From an uncultured bacterium (lineage in GTDB: Bacteria; Verrucomicrobiota; Verrucomicrobiia; Verrucomicrobiales; V1-33): a DNA stretch of 40,331 nt. The notes under the pieces were generated by a model, which did not search any database, was not told the origin of the DNA, and saw nothing but the letters and a program-made list of their open reading frames with translations. Each line of letters starts with the position of its first letter. Position 1 is the first letter of the stretch. The position numbers and the translations under genes are program-made. Shown here piece after piece: positions 33,753 to 40,331 of the stretch. The DNA lies in NCBI GenBank assembly GCA_903936775.1, contig CAIZWU010000177.1, positions 1 to 40,331 of the forward strand, written 5' to 3'.

Positions 33753-34447
33753 TCGGGCGCGGTGGTGGCGAGCTGGCCTTTGTCGAGATGGACGGTCCGG
33801 CTGGCGCGGATGCTGGCGTGGGGGTCGTGGGTGACCATGATGATGGTCTTGCCCTGCTCCTGATTGAGGGTCTGCAGGAGCGTCAGGATCTCATCACCGG
33901 ACTTGCGGTCAAGATCGCCGGTGGGTTCGTCGCAAAGGAGGATAGTGGGGTCACTGACAATGGCGCGGGCGATACCGACACGTTGCTGCTCTCCCCCTGA
34001 CAAGGTGCGCGGATAGTGCTTCAGGCGATGGGAAAGGCCGACTGCCTTCAACGCGTTTCCGGCATGCTGGCGGCGCTGGCTTTTGGAGAGATGCGTCAGG
34101 AGGAGGGGGAGTTCCACGTTCCGCTCCGCCGTGAGGACGGGCATCAGATTGTAGAATTGGAAAACAAAACCGACATGTTCGGCCCGCCAGGCGGCGAGAT
34201 CCCGCTCAGTGAGTTGATCAATGCGCTGGCCCCCGATTTCGACAGATCCATGGGTAGGACGGTCGAGACCGCCTATCAAATTCAACAAGGTGGACTTGCC
34301 GGAACCGGACGGGCCCATCAGGGCGAGGAATTCGCCCTTGGCCACAGTGAGGTCGAGCGAGGACAGGACGTGAATGTCCTCGGAGCCGCGGTGAAAGGTT
34401 TTGGTGACGTCGCGGATGCGGACGAGGGAGGAATCGGCGGTGCTCAT
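33749..34447 (-). CDS. ABC transporter ATPase, LolD/MacB-type
   Basis: This 232-residue soluble ATPase energises the two permeases. Walker [10 protein letters not shown] ([20 protein letters not shown]), Q-loop [22 protein letters not shown], signature [15 protein letters not shown], Walker [13 protein letters not shown] and switch His in IIMVTHDPH are all intact. The sequence [13 protein letters not shown]...N with the DEPTGDLD box is characteristic of the LolD/MacB/FtsE group. The gene overlaps the adaptor gene by four bases and the permease gene by four bases, so expression is tightly coupled. Confidence 0.95.
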   Translation of the reverse strand: MSTADSSLVRIRDVTKTFHRGSEDIHVLSSLDLTVAKGEFLALMGPSGSGKSTLLNLIGGLDRPTHGSVEIGGQRIDQLTERDLAAWRAEHVGFVFQFYNLMPVLTAERNVELPLLLTHLSKSQRRQHAGNALKAVGLSHRLKHYPRTLSGGEQQRVGIARAIVSDPTILLCDEPTGDLDRKSGDEILTLLQTLNQEQGKTIIMVTHDPHASIRASRTVHLDKGQLATTAPE

Positions 34448-35682
34448 GGTTTTACTTCGCGGACGGCAGCGCCATCGGTGAGGGTGGCGGGAGGATTGAT
34501 GACGATTTTTTCGCCGCTGGTCAAGCCTGACGCAAGGACCGCCTCCCCGCCGGAGGTGCGGCTGACATTTACCGCCCGGCGCTCCACTTTGTCATCGCGG
34601 AAGACCCAGACAATCCTGCGGCCACCTTGAGCGGTGACTGCGGTTTCCGGCACTGTGATGAGGGGTGCGGCCTTGGTGGCGGGCGCGGTCTCCACGGCGG
34701 GCGACGCGCTGCTTTGAAAAGCGACCTTCACGCCCATTTCCGGCAGGATGCGCGGGTCCAGGGCATCAAAGCCGACCCGGACCTTGACCGTGGCTTTTTG
34801 TCGGTCGGCGGTGGGGATGATGGCGATGACTTTGCAGGAGATACGCCAGTCGGCGTAGGCATCGAGCGTGGCTTCGGCGGGCTGGCCGGACTGGACGCGG
34901 ATGAGGTAGCTTTCGTTGACATCGACCTCGATTTCGAGGGAACTCATGTCCACCACGGTGCAGATGCCGGTGCGGGTGAATCCGCCGCCGGCGGACATGG
35001 GGGAGATGATCTCACCGGGCTGGGCGTCCTTGGTGGTGACTACCCCCGCGAAGGACGCGCGGATGATAGTGTCATCCACCTGCTGTTTCCAGTCATCAAC
35101 GGAGCGCTCCGCCACCGCGATGTCCGCAGCCTGACGGACCTGACGGGCTTTCAGCACGGCAACTTCCGATTCGGCGCGGGCGAGGTCGGACAGGCTGGCG
35201 GCATTGCTGGTGCGGAGTTTGAGAAAGCGGACCAACTCCAATTCCGCAAAAGTCAGGGTGGGTTGGGTTTCCTCCAGGGTGCGGCGGGCCGCTTCCAACC
35301 GTGCCTCGGCGAGATGGAGCCCGGCCTGGGCATTGGAGTCGTCGATCCGGGCCACGATCTGGCCCGCGGTGACTTTCATGCCTTCCTCCACGAGAACCTC
35401 GGTGACCTTGCCCGTGACCTTGGCGGAGACCGTGGCCGCCCGGCGGGCCGTCACATAACCCGAGGCATTGAGCAGCGTTTGGTTTTCGCCGGCAGCCGGA
35501 GCCACCTGGGCGCGGGCGACCGCTGTTTTCACTTCCGGCACCACCGGCCGGCGCCACCACCAGAAGGCCCCCCCCGCGAGAGCCAGGAGGAGGATCACGG
35601 GCATCCACGGAAAGGAACGCCGGGGCCGGACCTTGCGGTCAATCTTCAGGCTATCCAAGGCTCCCCGGTCAGAACTCGTCAT
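34444..35682 (-). CDS. Periplasmic adaptor (HlyD/MacA-like membrane-fusion protein)
   Basis: This is a 412-residue adaptor anchored by one N-terminal helix (FPWMPVILLLALAGGAFWWW). A lipoyl/barrel-sandwich half (SGYVTARRAATVSAKVTGKV) leads into a long helical hairpin (~105-195; RLEAARRTLEETQ ... VLKARQVRQAADIAVAERSV). The second lipoyl half (IIRASFAGVVTTKDAQPGEIISP) and beta-barrel (LEIEVDVNESYLIRVQ) follow, with a C-terminal membrane-proximal domain. It resembles the MacA group. The ATG at 35682 is used: upstream in-frame codons to 36066 overlap the divergent gene at 35866 and lack family resemblance. It is the first gene of the efflux operon. No outer-membrane TolC gene lies in this window, so the outer channel is encoded elsewhere. 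Confidence 0.92.
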   Translation of the reverse strand: MTSSDRGALDSLKIDRKVRPRRSFPWMPVILLLALAGGAFWWWRRPVVPEVKTAVARAQVAPAAGENQTLLNASGYVTARRAATVSAKVTGKVTEVLVEEGMKVTAGQIVARIDDSNAQAGLHLAEARLEAARRTLEETQPTLTFAELELVRFLKLRTSNAASLSDLARAESEVAVLKARQVRQAADIAVAERSVDDWKQQVDDTIIRASFAGVVTTKDAQPGEIISPMSAGGGFTRTGICTVVDMSSLEIEVDVNESYLIRVQSGQPAEATLDAYADWRISCKVIAIIPTADRQKATVKVRVGFDALDPRILPEMGVKVAFQSSASPAVETAPATKAAPLITVPETAVTAQGGRRIVWVFRDDKVERRAVNVSRTSGGEAVLASGLTSGEKIVINPPATLTDGAAVREVKP

Positions 35683-35865
35683 GGCATAGGGGAAGGCGAA
35701 GGACTTCGCCGTGCAAGCTGATTTATGCCCTGCCCGGCCCGGGCAGGGAATTCCTCCGGTCAGGGGGGCCACGCCTGGCTCCTGCCCCAGCGGGTCCCGG
35801 GCCCCTCCCACGGTTTTTGTCAAACCGATTGAATTTTTCCGGAAATCCACTTTTGGTCCCGTCAC

Positions 35866-37188
35866 ATGCCTGATTCCTCTGCCCGGATCCTGCGCCGACC
35901 GTCGTGGTGGGCGGAAGGATGGCAATTTGCCAAGTGGGATCCCTTTGGTTTCGGGGTACTGACGATGCCGCTGCTGCTGTTTGTCATGCCGCTGCACTGG
36001 ATTCCCCAGGCATGGGTTCTGTTGTGGACCCTGGTGGCTCTGATCAAAGGGGGCGAACTGTTCCACTTGCCCAGCCGTCGCGGCCGGGCGGTGCCATTGC
36101 TGGCGATGGTTTTTCTGGGCTGGATGTGGAGCAGCGTCTTTTATGGCATGCCCGCTGGCTGGGAAGCTCCTACTCTCGCAGTCCTGAATGGTCTCAGCCT
36201 CGTGCTCTTTTTACTCGGCGTCTGGCGCCTCGCCCGCCGCCCTTCCCGGCTGGAATGGATGCTGACGGGAATCATCGGGATTGGCGTCCTGACTGCCGTG
36301 ATCAGCTTCCCGGTTTATTATCTGGTGCAGGGCCATAACCTGCCAGCCGACCGGTTGGAAAATGTCATCCCCTACGGCTTCCACGGCCTGTATGCGGTGA
36401 ACAGCGGCATGCTCTGGGCCTTTGCCGGTGTGGCTGCGGCGGCGGGGTTCACCCAGACTGAATCGCCGCGCCAACGCACCCTGCTCGCCACCGCCCTCGC
36501 AATTCTGATTGCGGCCGTTTTCCTCACGCAAACCCGGGGCGCCCTGCTGGGAGTGGGGGTCGCACTGGTCATTCTCATGCTCACCCGCCCGCTGCCGCGC
36601 TGGACACCGGTGGTCGCGGTGATCGTCATGACCGGCTGGACCTGCCAGAATCTGCCCCGCCTCATCCCCGCCGTTTTTCCGTCCGCTCCCTCCGCAGGCG
36701 AAGTCCTCCTCGCCACGCCGGGTGACCATATGTTATCACGCGCCGACAGCGGCCGGCTCCAACTGTATCAGGAATTGTGGCGCCGCGTCGAAGGGGCCGC
36801 CGAAGTCGTCATGGGCCGCGGCTTCTGGGCCAGGGATACCGCCGAAACCATTGAAATTGCCTGGCCAGCGCCCCACCCTCACGGCGCATTCATCAGCACC
36901 GCCTATCACGGAGGGCTGATTGGCCTGGGCCTGTTGGGCCTCTTGGTCTGGGCCGGCGCACGCCGCAGCATCTGGCTTGCTCAACGCGGCATTGATGTCC
37001 GGTGGCTGGCTTTTCTTGGCGCCGGCGGCGCTTCCCTTTGCCTGGACGGCCATACTCTCGCTCTCTTCCAGACGGTGCCCCTTTTTGAACCCCTGCTCTT
37101 CTGGTTGCCCCTGATCGCCGGAGCCTCCCTCGCGGCCAAAGTGATGGAGGACACCCCAGCCGAAACCTTCACGGAAGAGGCCCTTTAA
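35866..37188 (+). CDS. O-antigen ligase/polymerase-like membrane protein (Wzy/WaaL type)
   Basis: This is a 440-residue polytopic membrane protein with roughly 10-12 hydrophobic segments. The family signatures are FLTQTRGALLGVGVAL in the central region, then a large periplasmic loop with SGRLQLYQELWRR and MGRGFW, and PHPHGAFISTAYHGGLIGLGLLGLLVW. In the Wzy/WaaL class the loop Arg and His residues act in glycan transfer. The N-terminus ahead of the first helix is cytoplasmic. It probably ligates or polymerises an undecaprenyl-linked glycan onto lipid A-core or another acceptor. The start is the ATG at 35866, divergent from the adaptor gene. It ends in a palindrome that includes its own stop codon. 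Confidence 0.85.
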   Translation: MPDSSARILRRPSWWAEGWQFAKWDPFGFGVLTMPLLLFVMPLHWIPQAWVLLWTLVALIKGGELFHLPSRRGRAVPLLAMVFLGWMWSSVFYGMPAGWEAPTLAVLNGLSLVLFLLGVWRLARRPSRLEWMLTGIIGIGVLTAVISFPVYYLVQGHNLPADRLENVIPYGFHGLYAVNSGMLWAFAGVAAAAGFTQTESPRQRTLLATALAILIAAVFLTQTRGALLGVGVALVILMLTRPLPRWTPVVAVIVMTGWTCQNLPRLIPAVFPSAPSAGEVLLATPGDHMLSRADSGRLQLYQELWRRVEGAAEVVMGRGFWARDTAETIEIAWPAPHPHGAFISTAYHGGLIGLGLLGLLVWAGARRSIWLAQRGIDVRWLAFLGAGGASLCLDGHTLALFQTVPLFEPLLFWLPLIAGASLAAKVMEDTPAETFTEEAL

Positions 37189-37197
37189 TTAAAGGGC
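37180..37197. terminator. 18-bp perfect palindrome overlapping the O-antigen gene stop codon
   Basis: GCCCTTTAATTAAAGGGC is a perfect 18-bp palindrome, and the TAA stop of the upstream gene (37186-37188) sits in its left half. It lies 47 bp from the convergent amidase stop. It may act as a bidirectional terminator, though a loop-free palindrome hairpin is unusual, or as a protein-binding site. Confidence 0.4.
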
Positions 37198-37244
37198 ATT
37201 GCGGAGAAGGAAAGCCCCTCGCCTCCCAGGATTTTCCGCAGATC

Positions 37245-37964
37245 CTAATATTCCGACGCATCCGTCGGCCGGCTCAGCGGGGCATTGATCGGCCGCGGCA
37301 AGGGCCCCATCCCGGCATCGCCATAGGCGGCCTGATCCCGGATTCCCTTCGCCACCGCCCGGGCCAGCCGTTGCCGATATCCTGAATCGGCAATCAGGCG
37401 GCTCTCCGCAGCATGGCTCATGTAACCACCTTCCACCAGGACACAAGGAATCTCCGGATTCCGGGTCAGGCGGATGCGGCGGCGCACCAGCCCCCCGTTG
37501 TTCTGCTCCGACGGCACCACCGCCGCCAGTTCCCGCTGGATGCGTTTGGCCAGGCTGTAGCTGTCCATCCGCCAATAAAATGTCTCCGTGCCCCGGGTGT
37601 TGGCTCCGCCGTGGTTGTAATGCAGGGAGATCAGAATCGCCTCCGGATACCCGTTCGCCCGCCGCACCCGTTCATCCAAGGAGATGAACTCATCCCCATC
37701 CCGCATCAGCACCACGCGGAATTGCCCGCCCAGTTCCTGACGGAGCCGCCGCACCGTATCCATGGCCGCATCCTTCTCCATCTGGCCGGTCCACCGGCTT
37801 TTCGCCCCACTGTCGTGCCCGCCGTGCCCCGCATCCAGAATCACGGTACGGAACCCCTTGGGCCCGGGGCGGTGACCGTATTCACTGCGCCCGCCTCCGG
37901 GAGCGGCACAGGAAACCAGGAACAACCCCGCCGCAGCGGCCAGACAAAGGCGGAAGACTCTCAT
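37245..37964 (-). CDS. N-acetylmuramoyl-L-alanine amidase, lipoprotein form (Amidase_3)
   Basis: This 239-residue zinc amidase cleaves the bond between muramic acid and the peptide stem. The leader LAAAAGLFLVSC makes it a lipoprotein (Cys19). The zinc and catalytic residues are all visible: H47 in ILDAGHGGHDSG, E63 in TGQMEKDAAMDT, H115 in LISLHYNHGG and E178 in PCVLVEGGYMSH. The core runs ~38-215 and the tail is Pro-rich. No SH3 or AMIN cell-wall-targeting domain is present, so septal targeting must come from elsewhere, if it occurs. It is convergent with the O-antigen gene and divergent from the Nudix-like gene at 38120. Confidence 0.93.
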   Translation of the reverse strand: MRVFRLCLAAAAGLFLVSCAAPGGGRSEYGHRPGPKGFRTVILDAGHGGHDSGAKSRWTGQMEKDAAMDTVRRLRQELGGQFRVVLMRDGDEFISLDERVRRANGYPEAILISLHYNHGGANTRGTETFYWRMDSYSLAKRIQRELAAVVPSEQNNGGLVRRRIRLTRNPEIPCVLVEGGYMSHAAESRLIADSGYRQRLARAVAKGIRDQAAYGDAGMGPLPRPINAPLSRPTDASEY

Positions 37965-37991
37965 TCAGCCGGAAACTGGCATCGGAGCCGG

Positions 37992-38094
37992 AAATGACAA
38001 ATGCCAATGCCTCCAGTCCTTCCAGATTTCCTCTGTCCGCTTTCATCCCTCGCCCCACCTGCAGGCTCCTCCCGTGATTTGCCATTTGTCATTT
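37992..38094. repeat. Inverted copies of a short ATTTGTC-type repeat
   Basis: AAATGACAAATG (37992-38003) recurs as its reverse complement CATTTGTCATTT (38083-38094), separated by 79 bases. The right copy is part of a heptamer tandem CATTTGT-CATTTGT. It lies in the promoter gap between the divergent amidase and Nudix-like genes. Such ATTTGTC heptamers also occur in intergenic DNA of other genomes; a role here is not clear. Confidence 0.55.
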
Positions 38095-38119
38095 GTCAAT
38101 TCCCGGCCACCACTCCTCC

Positions 38120-38734
38120 ATGCGCTGGCCTGAAGAACGTGTTTTAGTCATTCCCCGGTCCCTCTTCGATTCCCTCGGAGCCTTTGAGGGCCTCACCCCG
38201 GACGTGGACCGGTATCTTTCCACCATCCTTGATCCAGAACAAAATTCCTTCCTCGCCCGCGATCTCGCGGAGGACGATCCGGGTTTCAAACAGATCATCG
38301 CCTACGCCATTTTCCACTGCAATGGACGCTTCCTGCATTATGTCAGGGGCAGCAAAACCGGCGAGCAGCGCCTCGCCTCCAAGGGCTCCCTCGGCATCGG
38401 CGGACATATCAATTCCGACGATGCCGTGCAGGCCTCGCTGGAACGCGACACCTACCTCACCGGTGTGGACCGTGAGATCAATGAGGAACTGCTGCTGAAC
38501 ACCGCCTACCGGCAAAAACTGGTCGCCCTGATCAATGACGACTCCAGCGATGTCGGCCGCGTCCACCTCGGGGTAGTGCATCTTTTTGATCTCGATTCCG
38601 AAGCCGTGGAGGCCAACGAAGCCCCCATCACCGGCCTTGAATTCCTCGACCTCGAAGCCCTCCAGGCGCGCCGCGATCAGTTGGAAACCTGGAGCCAGAT
38701 CTGCCTCGACCACCTGCCTTCCCTGATCCGTTAG
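38120..38734 (+). CDS. Nudix-like hydrolase / phosphoesterase family protein
   Basis: This is a 204-residue cytoplasmic protein. The central region holds SKGSLGIGGHINSDDAVQ (GGH at 94-96) and VDREINEELLL (R118-E-x-x-E-E123), the two halves of a Nudix box but separated by a longer insert than the standard G-x5-E-x7-R-E-U-x-E-E. The family (sometimes annotated as phosphoesterase) therefore has an atypical metal site. The flanks contain FHCNGRFLHYVRGSKTGEQRL and a Leu-rich C-terminus. The ATG at 38120 (RWPEERVLVIPRSLF) is preferred over the TTG at 38093. The next gene, recJ, starts 65 bp downstream on the same strand. Substrate unknown; a nucleoside-diphosphate derivative is the usual guess. Confidence 0.7.
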   Translation: MRWPEERVLVIPRSLFDSLGAFEGLTPDVDRYLSTILDPEQNSFLARDLAEDDPGFKQIIAYAIFHCNGRFLHYVRGSKTGEQRLASKGSLGIGGHINSDDAVQASLERDTYLTGVDREINEELLLNTAYRQKLVALINDDSSDVGRVHLGVVHLFDLDSEAVEANEAPITGLEFLDLEALQARRDQLETWSQICLDHLPSLIR

Positions 38735-38799
38735 CCGGAAAACCGCCCCTCCGGGTTGCATTTCCGTGAGGGGGAACTATCGCGAAGCTTGCTCATTTT

Positions 38800-40331
38800 A
38801 TGGCGGTGGCGACCCAGTGGAACTTGCGCCCGGTGCAGACGGATTGTCTGGCATCGCTGGATGAGTGCGGCAAGTCCCCGCTGGTGCGCCGCCTGCTCGC
38901 GCAACGCGGCATCAATGGAGGGGAGGCCGCCGAGCGGTTCCTCAATCCCAAACTGAAGGAACTCGGCGACCCTTTTGCCCTCCCTGACATGGAGGCGGCC
39001 GTGACCCGCCTGCTGCAGGCGGTGGATGCCGGGGAAGCCGTGGTGCTCTTTGGCGACTACGACGTGGATGGCGTGACCAGTCTGACCTTGCTGCACACAC
39101 TGCTCCAGGCTTATGGCCTGACCGCCCGGTGTTTTCTGCCGCTCCGCATGGAGGAAGGTTATGGCCTCTCCCGGGAGGGCCTCCTGCGCTGCCTCGCGGA
39201 AGGGCCGGTTTCCCTGCTCATCGCAGTGGACTGTGGCACCACCGCGAAGGACGAAACGGCTTGGCTGAAGTCCCAAGGCATTGACGTGATTATCCTGGAT
39301 CACCACGAGCCCGACCCGGCCCGGCTTCCTGAGGTGATCGCGCTGGTGAATCCCAAGTGCGGCACCGGCTGGCATTATCTCTGCAGCGCCGGCGTGGTCT
39401 TCAAGGTCGCCCACGCCATGCTAAAAAAGCGTCAGGTGCCCGCCTTTGATCTCAAGTCGGAACTGGACCTCGTCGCCCTCGCCACCGTGGCTGATATCAT
39501 GCCCCTCGTGGAGGAAAACCGACTCATGGTCCGTCAGGGCCTGAACCGCCTCGGCACCACCCGCCGCACTGGCCTGCGGGCGCTGATCGAGGTCGCCGGC
39601 GTCACCGAACCCTACACCAGCATGGACCTCGGCTTCCGCCTTGGACCACGCCTCAACGCCGCCGGCCGGCTCGACACCGCCCATGCCGCGCTGGATCTGC
39701 TGCTTTGCGAAGACCCCTGCGAAGCCGCGGAAATCGCCCGCGATCTCGATATCCAAAACCGCGAACGCCAGACGCTGGAACAACAAATCCAAGCCGAAGC
39801 CGCCGCCCAGGCCCTGCAATGGATGACCGCCAGCGAGCCGCCCCAAAGCCTTGTCATCGCCTCGCGCGGCTGGCATCCCGGGGTGGTCGGCATCGTGGCC
39901 GCCCGCCTGATGCGCCAGTTTTACCGGCCGGTTTTTGTGATCGCGGTAGACGGGGACGGCCAGGGCAAGGGCAGCGGCCGCAGTGTGCCGGGCGTTTCCC
40001 TCGTGGCGGCGCTCGACGCCTGCCGCCCCCTCCTCACCAGCGGCGGCGGACACGACATGGCCGCCGGCGTCAGCCTGCGGGAGGAAAACCTCGAGTCGTT
40101 CCGCGCCGCCTTTGCCGCTCAAGTCAGGGAGCAAACCGGCGGCGCTGCCCTCGAACCCATGCTCCACCTCGATGCCGAAGTCCGCCTTGATGAGTTGACC
40201 ATGGAATTCCTCGACGACTACGACCAGCTCCAACCCTTCGGCAGCGGCAATCCCCAGCCGCTCTTCATGGTGCGCGGTGTCTATCCTTCGGCCGAGCCCC
40301 GCCTCCTGCGCGAACGCCACTGGCGCCTCGA
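38800..40331 (+). CDS. recJ: Single-stranded-DNA-specific 5'-3' exonuclease RecJ (3' end beyond window)
   Basis: The first 510 codons are open and run off the window. RecJ degrades single-stranded DNA 5' to 3' in mismatch, base-excision and RecF-pathway repair. Metal-binding DHH-family motifs are intact: FGDYDVDG (D86, D88), VDCGTTAKDE (D144), LDHHEP (D167-H168-H169) and LVNPK. The DHHA1 part shows HPGVVGIVAARLMRQ, GKGSGRSVPG and the Gly-rich SGGGHDMAAG (H418). The OB domain is entered at the edge (LQPFGSGNPQPLF). The ATG at 38800 has no Shine-Dalgarno sequence and lies 65 bp after the Nudix-like gene. The usual total is about 560-580 residues, so 50-70 codons are probably missing. Confidence 0.95.
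   Translation, partial: MAVATQWNLRPVQTDCLASLDECGKSPLVRRLLAQRGINGGEAAERFLNPKLKELGDPFALPDMEAAVTRLLQAVDAGEAVVLFGDYDVDGVTSLTLLHTLLQAYGLTARCFLPLRMEEGYGLSREGLLRCLAEGPVSLLIAVDCGTTAKDETAWLKSQGIDVIILDHHEPDPARLPEVIALVNPKCGTGWHYLCSAGVVFKVAHAMLKKRQVPAFDLKSELDLVALATVADIMPLVEENRLMVRQGLNRLGTTRRTGLRALIEVAGVTEPYTSMDLGFRLGPRLNAAGRLDTAHAALDLLLCEDPCEAAEIARDLDIQNRERQTLEQQIQAEAAAQALQWMTASEPPQSLVIASRGWHPGVVGIVAARLMRQFYRPVFVIAVDGDGQGKGSGRSVPGVSLVAALDACRPLLTSGGGHDMAAGVSLREENLESFRAAFAAQVREQTGGAALEPMLHLDAEVRLDELTMEFLDDYDQLQPFGSGNPQPLFMVRGVYPSAEPRLLRERHWRL

Noticed and set aside
1..40331. CRISPR arrays, riboswitches, rRNA genes, prophage genes
   Set aside because: No regularly spaced repeats, no recognisable aptamer elements, no rRNA-like stretches and no phage structural genes were seen on reading both strands.

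Overview
This 40.3 kb window is GC-rich, densely coding chromosomal DNA that most likely comes from a Verrucomicrobiota bacterium (inference, no database search). The pointers are: a planctomycete/verrucomicrobial-type c-type cytochrome (PSCyt1-like, DUF2231 membrane start, leucine-rich repeats); two tandem DUF1080 proteins; giant exported LamG proteins ending in a DPDGDGLSNLMEFLLGGDP-type tail; a WD40-like protein with the LGLDWD ending seen in PVC-group proteins; and start codons that almost never carry a Shine-Dalgarno sequence. Heptose kinase, LolD/MacB-type ABC genes and an O-antigen ligase-like protein indicate a Gram-negative envelope with LPS-like glycans.

Layout. 1-430: decayed insertion-sequence remnants. 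430-5431: an SNF2/SWIM helicase (-) divergent from a hybrid sensor kinase (+) that lacks the phosphoacceptor His. 5433-9656: a 1.4 kaa secreted GH128-like multidomain protein (-). 9710-10390: a multiply damaged carbon-nitrogen hydrolase pseudogene. 10452-12529: an AraC regulator divergent from a xylose-isomerase-type enzyme, with a perfect 8-bp inverted repeat just before the isomerase start. 12912-12985: tRNA-Gly(CCC). 13101-21075: four minus-strand envelope genes in transcription order: dihaem/LRR membrane cytochrome, LamG lipoprotein, AlgX/AlgJ-like SGNH protein, double-VWA membrane protein. 21215-24265: heptose kinase, a small membrane protein, pth, rpsF and ssb. 24420-27553: an MFS exporter and an MsbA-type ABC exporter. 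27672-31353: an exported alpha/beta hydrolase, two DUF1080 proteins and a frameshifted WD40-like gene. 31381-35682: a four-gene ABC efflux operon (-) of adaptor, ATPase and two permeases. 35866-40331: an O-antigen ligase-like protein, an N-acetylmuramoyl-alanine amidase lipoprotein (-), a Nudix-like protein and the 5' three-quarters or so of recJ, cut by the window end.

How the genes fit together. Housekeeping genes (pth-rpsF-ssb, recJ, tRNA) are interspersed with envelope and glycan functions. The AraC/isomerase pair, the GH128-like protein and the hydrolase/DUF1080 genes suggest use of plant or algal polysaccharides. The least explained part is the 13.1-21.1 kb envelope cluster: its components are individually recognisable but their joint function is not. 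I found no CRISPR array, complete mobile element, prophage or recognisable defence system.
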